A stretch of DNA of 64,000 nucleotides from a virus: IMG/VR virus record IMGVR_UViG_3300042319_002356, positions 26,768-90,767 of that record. The stretch is one strand, 5' to 3'. Positions 1 through 8,594 of the stretch are shown in pieces. The translations under genes and the position numbers were made by a program. Every line of letters begins with the position of its first letter. Within the stretch, counting starts at the first letter, position 1. Below the pieces are notes generated by a model. That model saw only the letters and a program-made list of their open reading frames with translations, searched no databases and was not told where the DNA came from.

Positions 1-1
1 A

Positions 2-877
2 GATGCGATTAACAAACCAGGTGATTTAAGAAAGAAAATGGACGTTGAAAAGGATGAAACAATTCCAGCAAGTGAATTGAAGGCGAAATCTAAAGAATTG
101 AAGAAAAAGGCTGAAGGAGATAAAAAATTATCTAAATCAGATTTAAAAACTTCAAAACAAGTTAATTTGGCACTTAATCTTAAAAAGATGAATGAATCTA
201 AAATTTATTTAAGTGAAGATGAAGTAGTTAACTTAATTGAAAAATTAGTTGCTGAAGAAAGAGTTAAAGGTTTGGACGTAACAAATAAGAATTTAAAAGC
301 GTCTAAGAAAGAAAACGACGATTATTTAAAGAGTGTCACTAAAAAAATGAAAGATTACCTTAAAGACGGTTCAAAAGGAGAGTATGAAGAGAATCCTAAA
401 AACTTCCCAATGGGTAATGGTCAAATAGAAAAAATGAAGAAGAAGGCGTATACTCCAAGTGAAGAGGTTGAAGAGTATATTGAAGACTTTGCATATCCTG
501 GTCAAACTAATTTAGTTTTTGATGAGATTAAACCTGACGATGAAAGAATTGAAAAACATTTGAAGGGTAATAAGACAACAGGAAACGCTGAGGTTGATGA
601 AGAAGGGAAAGCTTATGGTAATGTGGTCCCAAGTAAGACAGGAGATAAGTTTATGAAGAACTATCAGAAAAATGCTTATGGTCAAGAACAAATGAATGCG
701 TCATACAAGAGATATCCCCAAGAAACTATTGAAGTTTCAGGAGAAAATACAAAATCAAAAAGAAAACAAAGTGCATTATCTAAATTAAGTGAATCTGAAA
801 TTGAAACAAATAATTTAATTAAGGAAGAGTTTAACAAAATTCAACATTTAATGGGTTATAATAAAAAAACTCAATAA
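2..877 (+). CDS. Lysine/glutamate-rich phage protein, 5' end outside window
   Basis: The reading frame is open from base 2, so the gene most likely begins before the window; the first ATG inside it is at 38. The visible 291 residues are highly charged, rich in Lys and Glu. The start reads GDLRKKMDVEKDETIP, a segment type I associate with small basic phage proteins. The C-terminus has EEFNKIQHLMGY, echoing the start of the tagged protein at 52046-52786 (RRIQEIMGV). No catalytic motif is recognised. A hairpin terminator follows at 905-934. It may be a virion or scaffold-associated protein, but function is unknown. Confidence 0.75.
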   Translation, partial: DAINKPGDLRKKMDVEKDETIPASELKAKSKELKKKAEGDKKLSKSDLKTSKQVNLALNLKKMNESKIYLSEDEVVNLIEKLVAEERVKGLDVTNKNLKASKKENDDYLKSVTKKMKDYLKDGSKGEYEENPKNFPMGNGQIEKMKKKAYTPSEEVEEYIEDFAYPGQTNLVFDEIKPDDERIEKHLKGNKTTGNAEVDEEGKAYGNVVPSKTGDKFMKNYQKNAYGQEQMNASYKRYPQETIEVSGENTKSKRKQSALSKLSESEIETNNLIKEEFNKIQHLMGYNKKTQ

Positions 878-904
878 TATATATTTTTTTAAATTTCAAA
901 TTAT

Positions 905-934
905 AATTCCCTAAGAGATTAGGGAATTTTTTTT
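905..934 (+). terminator. Rho-independent terminator
   Basis: AATTCCCTAA / TTAGGGAATT inverted repeat with loop GAGA, followed by six T. The next start codon (935) comes directly after the T run. Confidence 0.85.
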
Positions 935-1399
935 ATGGATTTTATAAATTGGATATCAAAACCTGTGGACGACGAAGAACTAAAGATATGGTTCGGAGTT
1001 AATAATATTAATTATGAACGCTCTGAATTATATAAAGATTTTTGTGTATCTCTTGTTACATTAATTGATGAAACGTATTTTGGAGATGTTGAAGAAAAGT
1101 TTGAAAGTAACATCAGTATGACTGACGATGATAATCTAAAACATTTTGATTGGTGTTGGGAAAAAATCATATCTAATTTCAAAAGAGAGAATATTACATT
1201 TTCGCAGGAAGGAAGTCATAAAGTATACTTTAAATCTTTTTTAGGGGACGTTTATTACAATCAAACAAATCAAACTGTGAGAAAGTCAGTTTCTAATTTT
1301 TTGAACGATATATTCTCAAGAAACAATGGTTTTACAAAATCTGATTTGGATTTATTCACTGAGATATATAAGTTATTAGATAGTAATCTTGAAAAGTAA
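935..1399 (+). CDS. Hypothetical protein, 154 aa
   Basis: Acidic, soluble-looking protein without signal peptide, membrane segment or recognised motif. Its ATG directly abuts the T tract of the terminator at 905-934, so it is probably translated from read-through RNA or from a promoter inside the upstream gene. I do not recognise a family. Confidence 0.7.
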   Translation: MDFINWISKPVDDEELKIWFGVNNINYERSELYKDFCVSLVTLIDETYFGDVEEKFESNISMTDDDNLKHFDWCWEKIISNFKRENITFSQEGSHKVYFKSFLGDVYYNQTNQTVRKSVSNFLNDIFSRNNGFTKSDLDLFTEIYKLLDSNLEK

Positions 1400-1448
1400 C
1401 ATTTACATTGGGTGTTAACTTATTATTTTTATTTAAAATAAATTATAT

Positions 1449-1637
1449 ATGGAACCACAAAGTACAATTGATTTAATCAAAACGTTGACAGAAGAAATGT
1501 CTGTTGAAGTTGCTAAGTTTCACAAGGGCAACAAAAGTGCTGGAACAAGAGCAAGAAAACACGCTCAGGATTTAAAGGCACTACTACAAACTTTAAGAAA
1601 TGAAATTTTAGAAGGTAGAAAAAAAGAAAATGAATAA
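1449..1637 (+). CDS. Histone H1-like small basic protein
   Basis: 62 residues. The core KFHKGNKSAGTRARKHAQDLKAL resembles the short Bacteroidota histone H1-like proteins, which share a 'K-G-N-x-A-x-G-T-R-x-R' core between two amphipathic helices. Members are presumed nucleoid-associated DNA-binding proteins. Here it could compact phage DNA or remodel the host nucleoid. The last codons overlap the start of the small membrane protein at 1630, suggesting translational coupling. Assignment rests on motif memory, not on a search. Confidence 0.7.
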   Translation: MEPQSTIDLIKTLTEEMSVEVAKFHKGNKSAGTRARKHAQDLKALLQTLRNEILEGRKKENE

Positions 1638-1809
1638 TCTGTTCTTTTACTTTTTTATTTTTTCAATCTTAATTAATCTTAGGTATGTGTGGAGATTTAT
1701 TATATCAGTAATCTCCACACCTCCTAAACCATTACAAATTAATGAATTTGATTTTTACAAAATTGTGATTACATTTTCATACATAATAACATATATTTTT
1801 AAACTTTAA
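1630..1809 (+). CDS. Small membrane protein, 59 aa
   Basis: Starts inside the last codons of the H1-like gene and stops two bases before the next ATG at 1811. Two hydrophobic stretches (residues ~4-17 and ~44-57) flank a polar segment containing PPKP. No family is recognised. Tight packing between genes on both sides supports it being real. Confidence 0.55.
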   Translation: MNNLFFYFFIFSILINLRYVWRFIISVISTPPKPLQINEFDFYKIVITFSYIITYIFKL

Positions 1810-1810
1810 A

Positions 1811-2245
1811 ATGTATAAAGAACTATCAGACATATTCCCATATCTAATCTCAATTAGAAAACTTGAGAATTATTTATCATTAGATATTGAGTTTCCATCT
1901 ACTTGGAAATTACCTAAAAAATACGTAAATCCTGAAACTACAGTAGAACAACCAGTAACTAAAAATGATGTCAGATGTTTTTCATTTGCAGTACAGTTTG
2001 ACGAAACTCAAATTGTTCAGATTTTCCAAAATGTGAAAAATATTATTTCTTGGAATAGAGAAAGAGAATTAAAAGATAAACTTTTACAAGATAAAGTTAA
2101 TGAATTGAAGACATTTTTTGAAAAAAATTCATTAGATTCATTACAACATCTACAATTTAACATCCAAAATAATGTTTCAAAATTAGAACTTGAAGATGAA
2201 GGAAAAGATATTGAACTGGTATCAGACGGAGATACAGAAGGATAA
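1811..2245 (+). CDS. Hypothetical protein, 144 aa
   Basis: Mixed alpha/beta-looking N-terminal half and a C-terminal half (residues ~80-130) rich in Lys, Glu and Leu with coiled-coil character. No recognised domain. It overlaps the next small gene, implying co-translation in a run from 1449 to 2587. Confidence 0.65.
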   Translation: MYKELSDIFPYLISIRKLENYLSLDIEFPSTWKLPKKYVNPETTVEQPVTKNDVRCFSFAVQFDETQIVQIFQNVKNIISWNRERELKDKLLQDKVNELKTFFEKNSLDSLQHLQFNIQNNVSKLELEDEGKDIELVSDGDTEG

Positions 2246-2378
2246 CCAAGATTTGAAAAGAGAAAAAGATGAGTTTATCAAAAAAATTAAAAAGATTAAA
2301 AAGGATGAACTCATTAACCAAACACCAAAGAAGTTAACATTATGGGAGAGAATCAAAAAAGTTTTAACCAACACTTAG
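2190..2378 (+). CDS. Small coiled-coil protein, 62 aa
   Basis: Highly charged Lys-rich helix followed by LTLWERIKKVLTNT, an amphipathic tail. It overlaps its neighbours by 56 and 37 nt. ATG at 2190 is one option, 2196 the other. Function unknown. Confidence 0.45.
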   Translation: MKMKEKILNWYQTEIQKDNQDLKREKDEFIKKIKKIKKDELINQTPKKLTLWERIKKVLTNT

Positions 2379-2587
2379 GAGAATTAGCTGAAGTTGCGGA
2401 CAAAGTACAGAATTTATATAAAGGTAAATCAACGATAGTATTTGAGTTGAGCCCTTTTGAATTTGCGACTTTCAAGGGTTTGTTAGACCCTAATAATCTT
2501 AATAAGGAACAATTTAAAATTGATATTTCAGGAACTGAATTTATTTATCTTTTGGATGAGTCGTTGACCGACGATATAACATCTTAA
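2342..2587 (+). CDS. Hypothetical protein, 81 aa
   Basis: Small acidic protein with a pattern of alternating hydrophobics (STIVFELSPFEFATFKGLL). It ends convergently, overlapping the 3' end of the minus-strand gene 2541-3182 by 47 nt. No family recognised. Confidence 0.55.
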   Translation: MGENQKSFNQHLGELAEVADKVQNLYKGKSTIVFELSPFEFATFKGLLDPNNLNKEQFKIDISGTEFIYLLDESLTDDITS

Positions 2588-3182
2588 TATCAAAACCTTT
2601 ATTTGTTAAAATACGATATAGTTCTTTTTTATGGGCAATATCTTCAGAATAACTGATTAAATAATCAGTTTTTTTGTTTTCTAAACAATATCTTTGTAGT
2701 TCATTTAAAAACCTCTTACTCTCAAAGTCGGTTTTACATGAGTAAACTTTGATTATTTCATCAGATTGGAATACGACTTTATTATTTATTTTAAAGACAG
2801 ATTTCAAATCTTTATTTTTTGAAAATTCATTAATTACCTCTAAGAAAGTTAGTTTCTTTTTATTTTTAATATCGTAAACTCTTTCTTCATATTTGAAATT
2901 TTGAAGTTTGATTATCATATAGTCAGTACCCTCAACCTTATGGTCAATGTTCCTACCGAACTCATCACGATATATTGTTGACGATAATTTACCACCTAAT
3001 TCTAAAACTGCTATCTCAAATTTACACTCTTTACCATTCTCAAATTCAACAGGAAAATATATGTTTTGATTTGAAATAAAATTGTTGTAGAATTTAAAGC
3101 AGTTGTCTTTACCAATAAATTTCTTTATTATTTTTTGTCTTAATTTATTTTTAAATAAAACTACTAAAAAATTTGTAAGCAT
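2541..3182 (-). CDS. Hypothetical protein, 213 aa
   Basis: Basic protein on the minus strand, starting next to and divergent from dnaJ (3181). The starts overlap by two bases, so the dnaJ promoter must lie inside this gene. No motif recognised. The C-terminal half (residues ~120-205) looks alpha/beta. Start chosen as the first ATG; a later ATG is not excluded. Confidence 0.6.
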   Translation of the reverse strand: MLTNFLVVLFKNKLRQKIIKKFIGKDNCFKFYNNFISNQNIYFPVEFENGKECKFEIAVLELGGKLSSTIYRDEFGRNIDHKVEGTDYMIIKLQNFKYEERVYDIKNKKKLTFLEVINEFSKNKDLKSVFKINNKVVFQSDEIIKVYSCKTDFESKRFLNELQRYCLENKKTDYLISYSEDIAHKKELYRILTNKGFDIKMLYRRSTTHPKDK

Positions 3183-4125
3183 GAAAGATTATTATTCAAT
3201 ATTAGGCTTAAATGATAAGGCAACTGAAGAAGAAATAAAGAAAACATATCGTCAGTTGGCGAAAGAATATCATCCAGATAAAAATCCTGACGGTGCTGAA
3301 AGATTTAAAGAAATTTCTGAAGCTTATGAAACTCTTTCAGACCCTCAGAAAAAATCGGATTATGATAACCGTAAGAACAATCCATTTGATAATATGGGGG
3401 GTGGTGGTAATCCATTTGACATATTTAGCCAAATGTTTGGTGGAAGAGGTCAAAAATCTAAAAGACGAGGAACCGATAAGGTAGTTAATATTGCAATCAC
3501 AATTGCTGAGTCATACTTGGCAGTAGAGAAAGTTATTGATTATGTTAGAAACGTTAAATGTGACCCTTGTAATGGGTCTGGTGGGGAGAAACAACAGTGT
3601 AGTAGATGTGGGGGTAGGGGACAAATAATATTCAAAACAGGAACAGGATTTTTTGGTCAAGTTATGGCTCAAACATGTGACCAATGTCAAGGTAGAGGAG
3701 TGGTATTTAAAAATGTGTGTCAAACTTGCAAAGGAGGTGCCGCAGTTCCAAAATCTGAAAAAATACAAATTAATGTCCCACATGGTATTGATAACGGTGA
3801 ATTATTAAGAGTGCAAAATATGGGAGATTTTCAGGATGGAGGATATGGAGATTTGATTGTTAGAGTTTCACTTGCTCAAGGAGAATCAATGTACAAAGAA
3901 GGTGATAACCTATTCTTTGATATAATATTAACATTAGATGAATTAAAGAAAGGTGAGTTTGACGTGGCTCATCCAGAAGGTAAATTAACCATCAAATTGC
4001 CAAATACCCTAACAACCCAAACTCCGTTAAGAGTTAAGGGTAAAGGGTTTAAACGTAATAGTCTTGGAGATTTTTACTTGAATATAGATTTAAGTATTGA
4101 TAGAACTCAATTAAACAATAATTGA
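3181..4125 (+). CDS. dnaJ: DnaJ co-chaperone (Hsp40, type I)
   Basis: J domain at residues ~3-65 with the HPD motif (YHPDKNPDG), a short Gly/Phe region, then the zinc-binding domain with four CxxC motifs (CDPCNGSG, CSRCGGRG, CDQCQGRG, CQTCKGG), then the two beta-barrel C-terminal domains. At 314 aa it is slightly shorter than bacterial DnaJ (~375). It stimulates the DnaK ATPase and delivers clients. The partner DnaK is at 30856-32724; no GrpE is visible here. The ATG at 3181 gives the canonical DYYSILGL start; the upstream in-frame extension to 3103 is not needed. Confidence 0.95.
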   Translation: MKDYYSILGLNDKATEEEIKKTYRQLAKEYHPDKNPDGAERFKEISEAYETLSDPQKKSDYDNRKNNPFDNMGGGGNPFDIFSQMFGGRGQKSKRRGTDKVVNIAITIAESYLAVEKVIDYVRNVKCDPCNGSGGEKQQCSRCGGRGQIIFKTGTGFFGQVMAQTCDQCQGRGVVFKNVCQTCKGGAAVPKSEKIQINVPHGIDNGELLRVQNMGDFQDGGYGDLIVRVSLAQGESMYKEGDNLFFDIILTLDELKKGEFDVAHPEGKLTIKLPNTLTTQTPLRVKGKGFKRNSLGDFYLNIDLSIDRTQLNNN

Positions 4126-4256
4126 ATTAGTTTGATTGTTCCGTAAATACTCGTACCTAAAAAGTAAATTGAAAAAATAATTGGCCAAAACAGACTGTTC
4201 TTTAATTTTTCACAAGCCTTACATTTTTCTTCTTTCAAATTGATTTTGTTTTCCAT
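4107..4256 (-). CDS. Small CxxC membrane protein, 49 aa
   Basis: Minus-strand frame that fills the otherwise empty gap after dnaJ. It has a CKAC pair at residues ~12-15 and one membrane span (SLFWPIIFSIYFLGTSIYG). A near match to the late motif (TTATTTAT on the minus strand) lies at 4272-4279. It overlaps the dnaJ 3' end by 19 nt. Function unknown. Confidence 0.5.
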   Translation of the reverse strand: MENKINLKEEKCKACEKLKNSLFWPIIFSIYFLGTSIYGTIKLIQLLFN

Positions 4257-4284
4257 ATTTGAAGTTTATTTATAAATAACCCAT

Positions 4285-4312
4285 TTGTCAATTGATATTT
4301 TCATTATCTTTG
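4285..4312 (+). promoter_or_regulatory. Bacteroidota-type promoter
   Basis: TTG at 4285-4287, 17-nt gap, TATCTTTG at 4305-4312; the ATG of the next small gene begins 4 nt later. Confidence 0.65.
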
Positions 4313-4316
4313 TAAA

Positions 4317-4448
4317 ATGGAAAATGAAAAGTTACAATTGAATGTACGGCACGTGGCACAGATTGTTAGACGTAATATGATAACCCGTGTAAAACCATCG
4401 GGTAAAGTGTATAAGCGTAATAAAAAGGTTGATATGATTAACGATTAA
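4317..4448 (+). CDS. Small basic protein, 43 aa
   Basis: 43 residues, very Arg/Lys-rich (VRRNMITRVKPSGKVYKRNKK), preceded at 4 nt by a good promoter box. The composition suggests nucleic acid or ribosome binding, but no family is recognised. It lies 23 nt upstream of the adenine methylase. Confidence 0.6.
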   Translation: MENEKLQLNVRHVAQIVRRNMITRVKPSGKVYKRNKKVDMIND

Positions 4449-4471
4449 CCTTATATTTTATAAAAAAAATT

Positions 4472-5311
4472 ATGCTGTCATACATCGGTGGAAAAAGTAA
4501 AATTGGTAAATGGATTGTTCCATTCTACCCAAAAGATATGGAGACATATGTTGAAACATTTGGTGGAATGTTTTGGTGTTTCTATAATATGAATTTAAAA
4601 GATTACCCAAATCTAAAAAGAGTTGTTTATAACGACTTCAATCCATTAAACTACAACTTGTTTATGTGTTTACAAAACCCTAGTGTTTTGTTGTCCGCAA
4701 TCAATTCAATTCCCTGCCAACAGATGGGTGAGGAAGTTACTCCATCAATTTATAAAGAACAATTTCAATCATTCCAGAAGGAGATATTTGGGGAGGGATT
4801 TACAATTAACTATCCTGATTATGATGTTGCTGCAAAATATGCGTATGTCCTAACTCAAGTATTCAGTGGTTCCAAACCTGAGACATCTTCATTTATTGAT
4901 TTAAAAGGGAAGTACAAATCAAAATATCTTACATTCAGAGATAAGTTGTCTAAACCAGAATGGGTTGAACACTTTAATAAGATTAGTCATTTCAGATTGG
5001 GTGACTTTGAAGATGTTATTAAAGAGTTTGATAGTCCAACAACTTATTTTTATGTTGACCCACCCTATTGGAAGACTGAGAATTACTACTCAAATCACGA
5101 CTTTGATAGAGAGGACCATGAAAGATTAGCTAATTGTTTAAAAAATATTCAAGGTAAGTTTTCATTATCATATTACGATTTCGTACTTTTGCACGAATGG
5201 TTTCCCGAAGACCAATATAAGTGGGAGAAGAAACAATTTGCAAAGGCGGCCGCCGCAAAGAAAGGAACTACTCAAAATATGGGGGAAGAACTGTTAATTA
5301 TGAACTATTGA
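4472..5311 (+). CDS. DNA adenine-N6 methyltransferase, Dam/D12 class
   Basis: 279 aa. The N-terminal SAM-binding motif SYIGGKSKIGKW matches the D12-class 'FxGGKxxL' start, and the catalytic motif IV is YVDPPYW near residue 195. D12 enzymes methylate adenine N6 in short sites such as GATC. In a phage this would protect DNA from host restriction or mark replication. The middle part is typical of the class target-recognition region. Which sequence it recognises cannot be read from the protein. Confidence 0.88.
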   Translation: MLSYIGGKSKIGKWIVPFYPKDMETYVETFGGMFWCFYNMNLKDYPNLKRVVYNDFNPLNYNLFMCLQNPSVLLSAINSIPCQQMGEEVTPSIYKEQFQSFQKEIFGEGFTINYPDYDVAAKYAYVLTQVFSGSKPETSSFIDLKGKYKSKYLTFRDKLSKPEWVEHFNKISHFRLGDFEDVIKEFDSPTTYFYVDPPYWKTENYYSNHDFDREDHERLANCLKNIQGKFSLSYYDFVLLHEWFPEDQYKWEKKQFAKAAAAKKGTTQNMGEELLIMNY

Positions 5312-5312
5312 T

Positions 5313-5320
5313 ATATTTAT
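5313..5320 (+). promoter_or_regulatory. Late-type motif ATATTTAT
   Basis: ATATTTAT, 14 nt before the ATG at 5335. Same octamer as upstream of other tagged genes. Confidence 0.5.
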
Positions 5321-5334
5321 ATAAAAAAAATAAT

Positions 5335-7179
5335 ATGAAATTACTTGATACTCTCAAAAAAAACATTATTCTAGAAGTTTCTGAAAAAGTTAAGAAACAA
5401 CTTATTGATAGATACAAGAATGTTGAGAATGTAACTGATGATGAAGATACAATCGTGTCATATTTAAATGACTTTGAAAAATATAAAAACGGATTACCAT
5501 CTGATAAAAGAGATTTGACAAGGAGAGATTTCACTTATGCCGAATTAAAATCTTTAATTGATGGTAAGAGACAAACAAAAACGACTGGTGACTTATTTAC
5601 CGACTTTAAAGAGAAGGCGAAAGAAAGAGGAGAGAAAGTAAGTGACTCGGAACTTAGAATGTTGTTGAAGAAATTCAATGAGGTTAAGTCAAAATTACCT
5701 GAGAAGTATCAAAACCCTTTGAAATTCAAATATTTGGATTTAGTAAAGTTGATTGGTGAAACTTATCAAAAATTAATTACACCTATCTTGTTGGAAAAAT
5801 TCAAGAAAGAGAATAGTAATTTGACTGATGACCAAATATTATTTTATATTACCCAATATTTAGAAATTTATCCTGAAATTCCATTTAAAACCAAACCGGC
5901 AAATCAAATGTCATTTACCGAGTTTGAGCATTTGATTGATGGAATTATGGCTAAAAAATCTCCAAAAGAAAGAGAATCTAATTCTGATATTGAAGCTATC
6001 CCAACTGTGTATAAGGATAATAACCTAACGATTTTTGCACCGAAGAAGAAAAACGAATGTATTACACTACAACACGGAAGAAGTTGGTGTACAAGTAGAA
6101 TGGGTGGAGGTAATTTGTATTACAACTATCGTTTAGGTAATGAGAGAACATTGTATTATGTTGTTGATGAAGATTTACCATATGATGATTTGAATTTTGC
6201 GTCAGTAATTCTTGTTGACCCTTATGGTGGTATGGCACTCGCTGATGGCTCAAACTCTGGAAAATATAGTGGACACCAAAATGTTCCGTGGAGTGATATC
6301 ATTTCAAAAATACCTAAGTTAAAAGGATTACAGGATTTGTTAAAACCTGAACCATTAACTGCCGAAGAAAAAGAGTTAATTAGAAAATACCAAAGTGTTA
6401 GAGTTCCTGATGATAGAGAATTAAGTACTCTTGGAGACGACAAAGATATTGAATTGTGGATGGAGGTTAATAGCCCAAGAATTTCAAGTTTTCAATATTC
6501 AAATCTTTCTTCGGAATTACAGAAAAAATATATCGCACTTGGATTTGATTTAAATTCTGAACAAATCCAATCATCAAAACCTGAAGTTTTAAAATACTAC
6601 ATTAGTAAAAAAGTTGAAAGTATTAAAACTAAAGGATTAGGTTCATTAACTGAACAAGATATTGCATTATTGAATACTCCGGTATTAGCAAAATTAAAAG
6701 AGGAATTAAAACCAAAATTGGGTCAATCATTAACTGCTGGTAAAGGTGAATTATTGGAAGTTGAATTCCCAAGAAGTGATAACTCTAAATTTGTTGCACT
6801 ATATGGGTTTAATGAACTATTTGAAATGGCTGACCCAAATGTTGATTCAATCATGATTACTAATAAGAGTGATGTGAAAATGGCATTTGACATTCCACCA
6901 TCAATTGGAAGATTTACAAAGGCTGACTCTATCTTCTTTAGTAATATTATTAAAAGTTTACCTGAAGAAATTGCCCAATGTACACAGTTGAATTTCTTAT
7001 CGTTACCTGATAACAAATCTTTGGAGACGTTACCTTGGAATGCGATTAATTCAATTGAATCATTAGGTTTCTTGAATTTAGATGGTAATTCTAATTTGGA
7101 ACTTCCTGAAGAATTCCATAGAAATTGGAAGAGTGGTGACTTTTCAAACGAAGGATTCTATATTAGAAACGAAGATTAA
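5335..7179 (+). CDS. Large tagged protein with 'WCT' domain and leucine-rich-like C-terminus
   Basis: 614 aa. The N-terminus (MKLLDTLKKNIILE) resembles the short tags on other probable virion proteins here. Residues ~1-200 are helical and Lys-rich. Residues ~235-330 contain TLQHGRSWCTSRMGGG followed by TLYYVVDEDLPY and an ILVDPYGG strand, the same layout as the WCTA region in the protein at 49576-50682. The last ~110 residues have spaced Leu/Pro patterns (LPEEIAQCTQLNFLSLPDN) typical of leucine-rich repeats. Domain function unknown. An in-frame extension back to 5221 overlaps the methylase and is unlikely. Confidence 0.8.
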   Translation: MKLLDTLKKNIILEVSEKVKKQLIDRYKNVENVTDDEDTIVSYLNDFEKYKNGLPSDKRDLTRRDFTYAELKSLIDGKRQTKTTGDLFTDFKEKAKERGEKVSDSELRMLLKKFNEVKSKLPEKYQNPLKFKYLDLVKLIGETYQKLITPILLEKFKKENSNLTDDQILFYITQYLEIYPEIPFKTKPANQMSFTEFEHLIDGIMAKKSPKERESNSDIEAIPTVYKDNNLTIFAPKKKNECITLQHGRSWCTSRMGGGNLYYNYRLGNERTLYYVVDEDLPYDDLNFASVILVDPYGGMALADGSNSGKYSGHQNVPWSDIISKIPKLKGLQDLLKPEPLTAEEKELIRKYQSVRVPDDRELSTLGDDKDIELWMEVNSPRISSFQYSNLSSELQKKYIALGFDLNSEQIQSSKPEVLKYYISKKVESIKTKGLGSLTEQDIALLNTPVLAKLKEELKPKLGQSLTAGKGELLEVEFPRSDNSKFVALYGFNELFEMADPNVDSIMITNKSDVKMAFDIPPSIGRFTKADSIFFSNIIKSLPEEIAQCTQLNFLSLPDNKSLETLPWNAINSIESLGFLNLDGNSNLELPEEFHRNWKSGDFSNEGFYIRNED

Positions 7180-7224
7180 TAATTATTTGGTTAATTGACT
7201 AAACTTTTTTATTTTTGTAAAAAA

Positions 7225-7512
7225 ATGGCAAGAATGAAAAACATAGATGTTGAAATTTACTTTAGTCAGTTGCATAGTTTCTTTGAAAATAATCCTAACG
7301 ATTTAATATCCCTTATCGGAAAATCCGATAGGGATATTTTTTATGAAAAACTTAAAGACCTTGCATATACCAATTACGAGAATGGTGATGATATTACTTT
7401 AACTAACCAACAGTTAATGGGTGTTGTATTGGAAGTGTTAGATATTAATAGGGAGAAACCTGTTGACAAAACTTTTTTTGAAACAAAATTAGGAAAAGTT
7501 TGTATGAATTGA
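7225..7512 (+). CDS. Hypothetical protein, 95 aa
   Basis: Start at ATG 7225 (MARMKNID) chosen because a TATTTTTG box lies 7 nt upstream; a TTG start at 7195 would place the promoter inside the gene. Helical, acidic, no recognised domain. Codons 28-40 contain a perfect terminator-like inverted repeat (7306-7341). Confidence 0.65.
   Translation: MARMKNIDVEIYFSQLHSFFENNPNDLISLIGKSDRDIFYEKLKDLAYTNYENGDDITLTNQQLMGVVLEVLDINREKPVDKTFFETKLGKVCMN
7306..7341 (+). terminator. Intragenic terminator-like hairpin
   Basis: Arms TATCCCTTATCGGA and TCCGATAGGGATA with a two/three-base loop, followed by TTTTTT, all within the coding frame of the 95-aa gene. An in-frame ATG (7343) follows the T run. Confidence 0.55.
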
Positions 7513-7529
7513 TTTTTTGCTTATCTTTG
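7500..7529 (+). promoter_or_regulatory. Bacteroidota-type promoter for DUF932 gene
   Basis: TTG 7500-7502, 19 nt, TATCTTTG 7522-7529. This one leaves a 37-nt A-rich leader before ATG 7567. Confidence 0.75.
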
Positions 7530-7566
7530 TACTCACAAAACAAGTAAATAATCTAAAATAAACAAT

Positions 7567-8325
7567 ATGAACACACCAATTTCTTTTGACAACTTAAAGA
7601 CAATCTGTCCAGCAGCATTCGCAACAAAACCTTCTGACAAGGTTTCAGACAAGTATTCATTCGTTCCAACAGTTGAAGTAATTGAGAACTTCCAAAAAGA
7701 AGGGTGGAATGTGTTTTCAGCACAACAAAGAGGTAGTGGTTCATATGGAAGACATATGATTCGTCTTCGTAACGGTGACCTCCCACAAGTTGGAGACTCT
7801 TTGATTGAAGCAATCATTACGAACTCACACGACGGAACTGCTAAGTTGAATATTAGTTCAGGTTTGTATCGTTTGGTTTGTTCTAACGGTTTGGTAATCC
7901 CACAAGGTGTATTTGAATCAATTCAAGTTTTACACAAGAACATTGAGTTCCAAGACGTTAAAGAAATCAGTAATCAAATCTCTGAAACTTTACCACTCAT
8001 TCAAGGTTCAATGAAGACAATGCAAGAGCGTATCTTGACTTTTGATGAGAAGCGTGATTTCGCAAAAGAAGCGATTGAGTTACGTTGGGAAAACAACAAG
8101 AATGTTAAAAACATTTCTTTGAACGATATGATTATCCCAAAACGTCAAGATGACATGGGTGATGATATGTGGAGAGTATTTAACGTGGTTCAAGAGAAAT
8201 TGGTTCGTGGAGGTTTGATTTACAAAACCGACTCAGGTAGAAATGTCCGCACTCGTCAGTTGACAGATGTGGTAGGTAACACCAAGTTTAACCGTGAATT
8301 GTGGGAGTTGGCATCATCTTATTGA
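7567..8325 (+). CDS. DUF932 family protein
   Basis: 252 aa. Pattern of the phage/plasmid DUF932 family: SFVPTVEVIENFQKEGWNV, then HMIRLRNGDLPQVGD, then LYRLVCSNGLVI, and a helical C-terminus. The family is common on phages and plasmids, and its biochemical role is not established. It is one of few genes here with an untranslated leader and a strong host-type promoter, so it is probably expressed early and abundantly. Base usage is a little richer in C than its neighbours. Confidence 0.85.
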   Translation: MNTPISFDNLKTICPAAFATKPSDKVSDKYSFVPTVEVIENFQKEGWNVFSAQQRGSGSYGRHMIRLRNGDLPQVGDSLIEAIITNSHDGTAKLNISSGLYRLVCSNGLVIPQGVFESIQVLHKNIEFQDVKEISNQISETLPLIQGSMKTMQERILTFDEKRDFAKEAIELRWENNKNVKNISLNDMIIPKRQDDMGDDMWRVFNVVQEKLVRGGLIYKTDSGRNVRTRQLTDVVGNTKFNRELWELASSY

Positions 8326-8354
8326 TGCCACCCCTTCACTAAAAAATTAAAATT

Positions 8355-8594
8355 ATGAAAGCAAAGTTAGAATTTGATTTGGATGATGTTGATGATAGAA
8401 TGGCACACTTACGTTGTGTCAAATCAACAGATATGGCGTTGGTTTTGTGGGAAATGTCATTGAATATGCGTAAAAGAGTTACATCGGGTTATGATGAAAA
8501 GGATGACTTTTACAGAGGTGTGGATGCGGTATTTGAAAGATACAATGAGTTAATGCAAGAACATAATTTAGACCCTGAAGAATTAATAAGATGA
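8355..8594 (+). CDS. Hypothetical protein, 79 aa
   Basis: Acidic, helical protein (MKAKLEFDLDDVDDRMAHLRC). The opening resembles a widespread small phage protein type beginning 'ATFNFDLDDPDDRMAHKRC' that often sits near phage metabolic genes. Function unknown. Its stop overlaps the next ATG at 8591. Confidence 0.7.
   Translation: MKAKLEFDLDDVDDRMAHLRCVKSTDMALVLWEMSLNMRKRVTSGYDEKDDFYRGVDAVFERYNELMQEHNLDPEELIR

Noticed and set aside
6723-7016. Minus-strand frame inside the large tagged gene
   Set aside because: Composition is that of a reverse shadow of a coding region, with no start signal.
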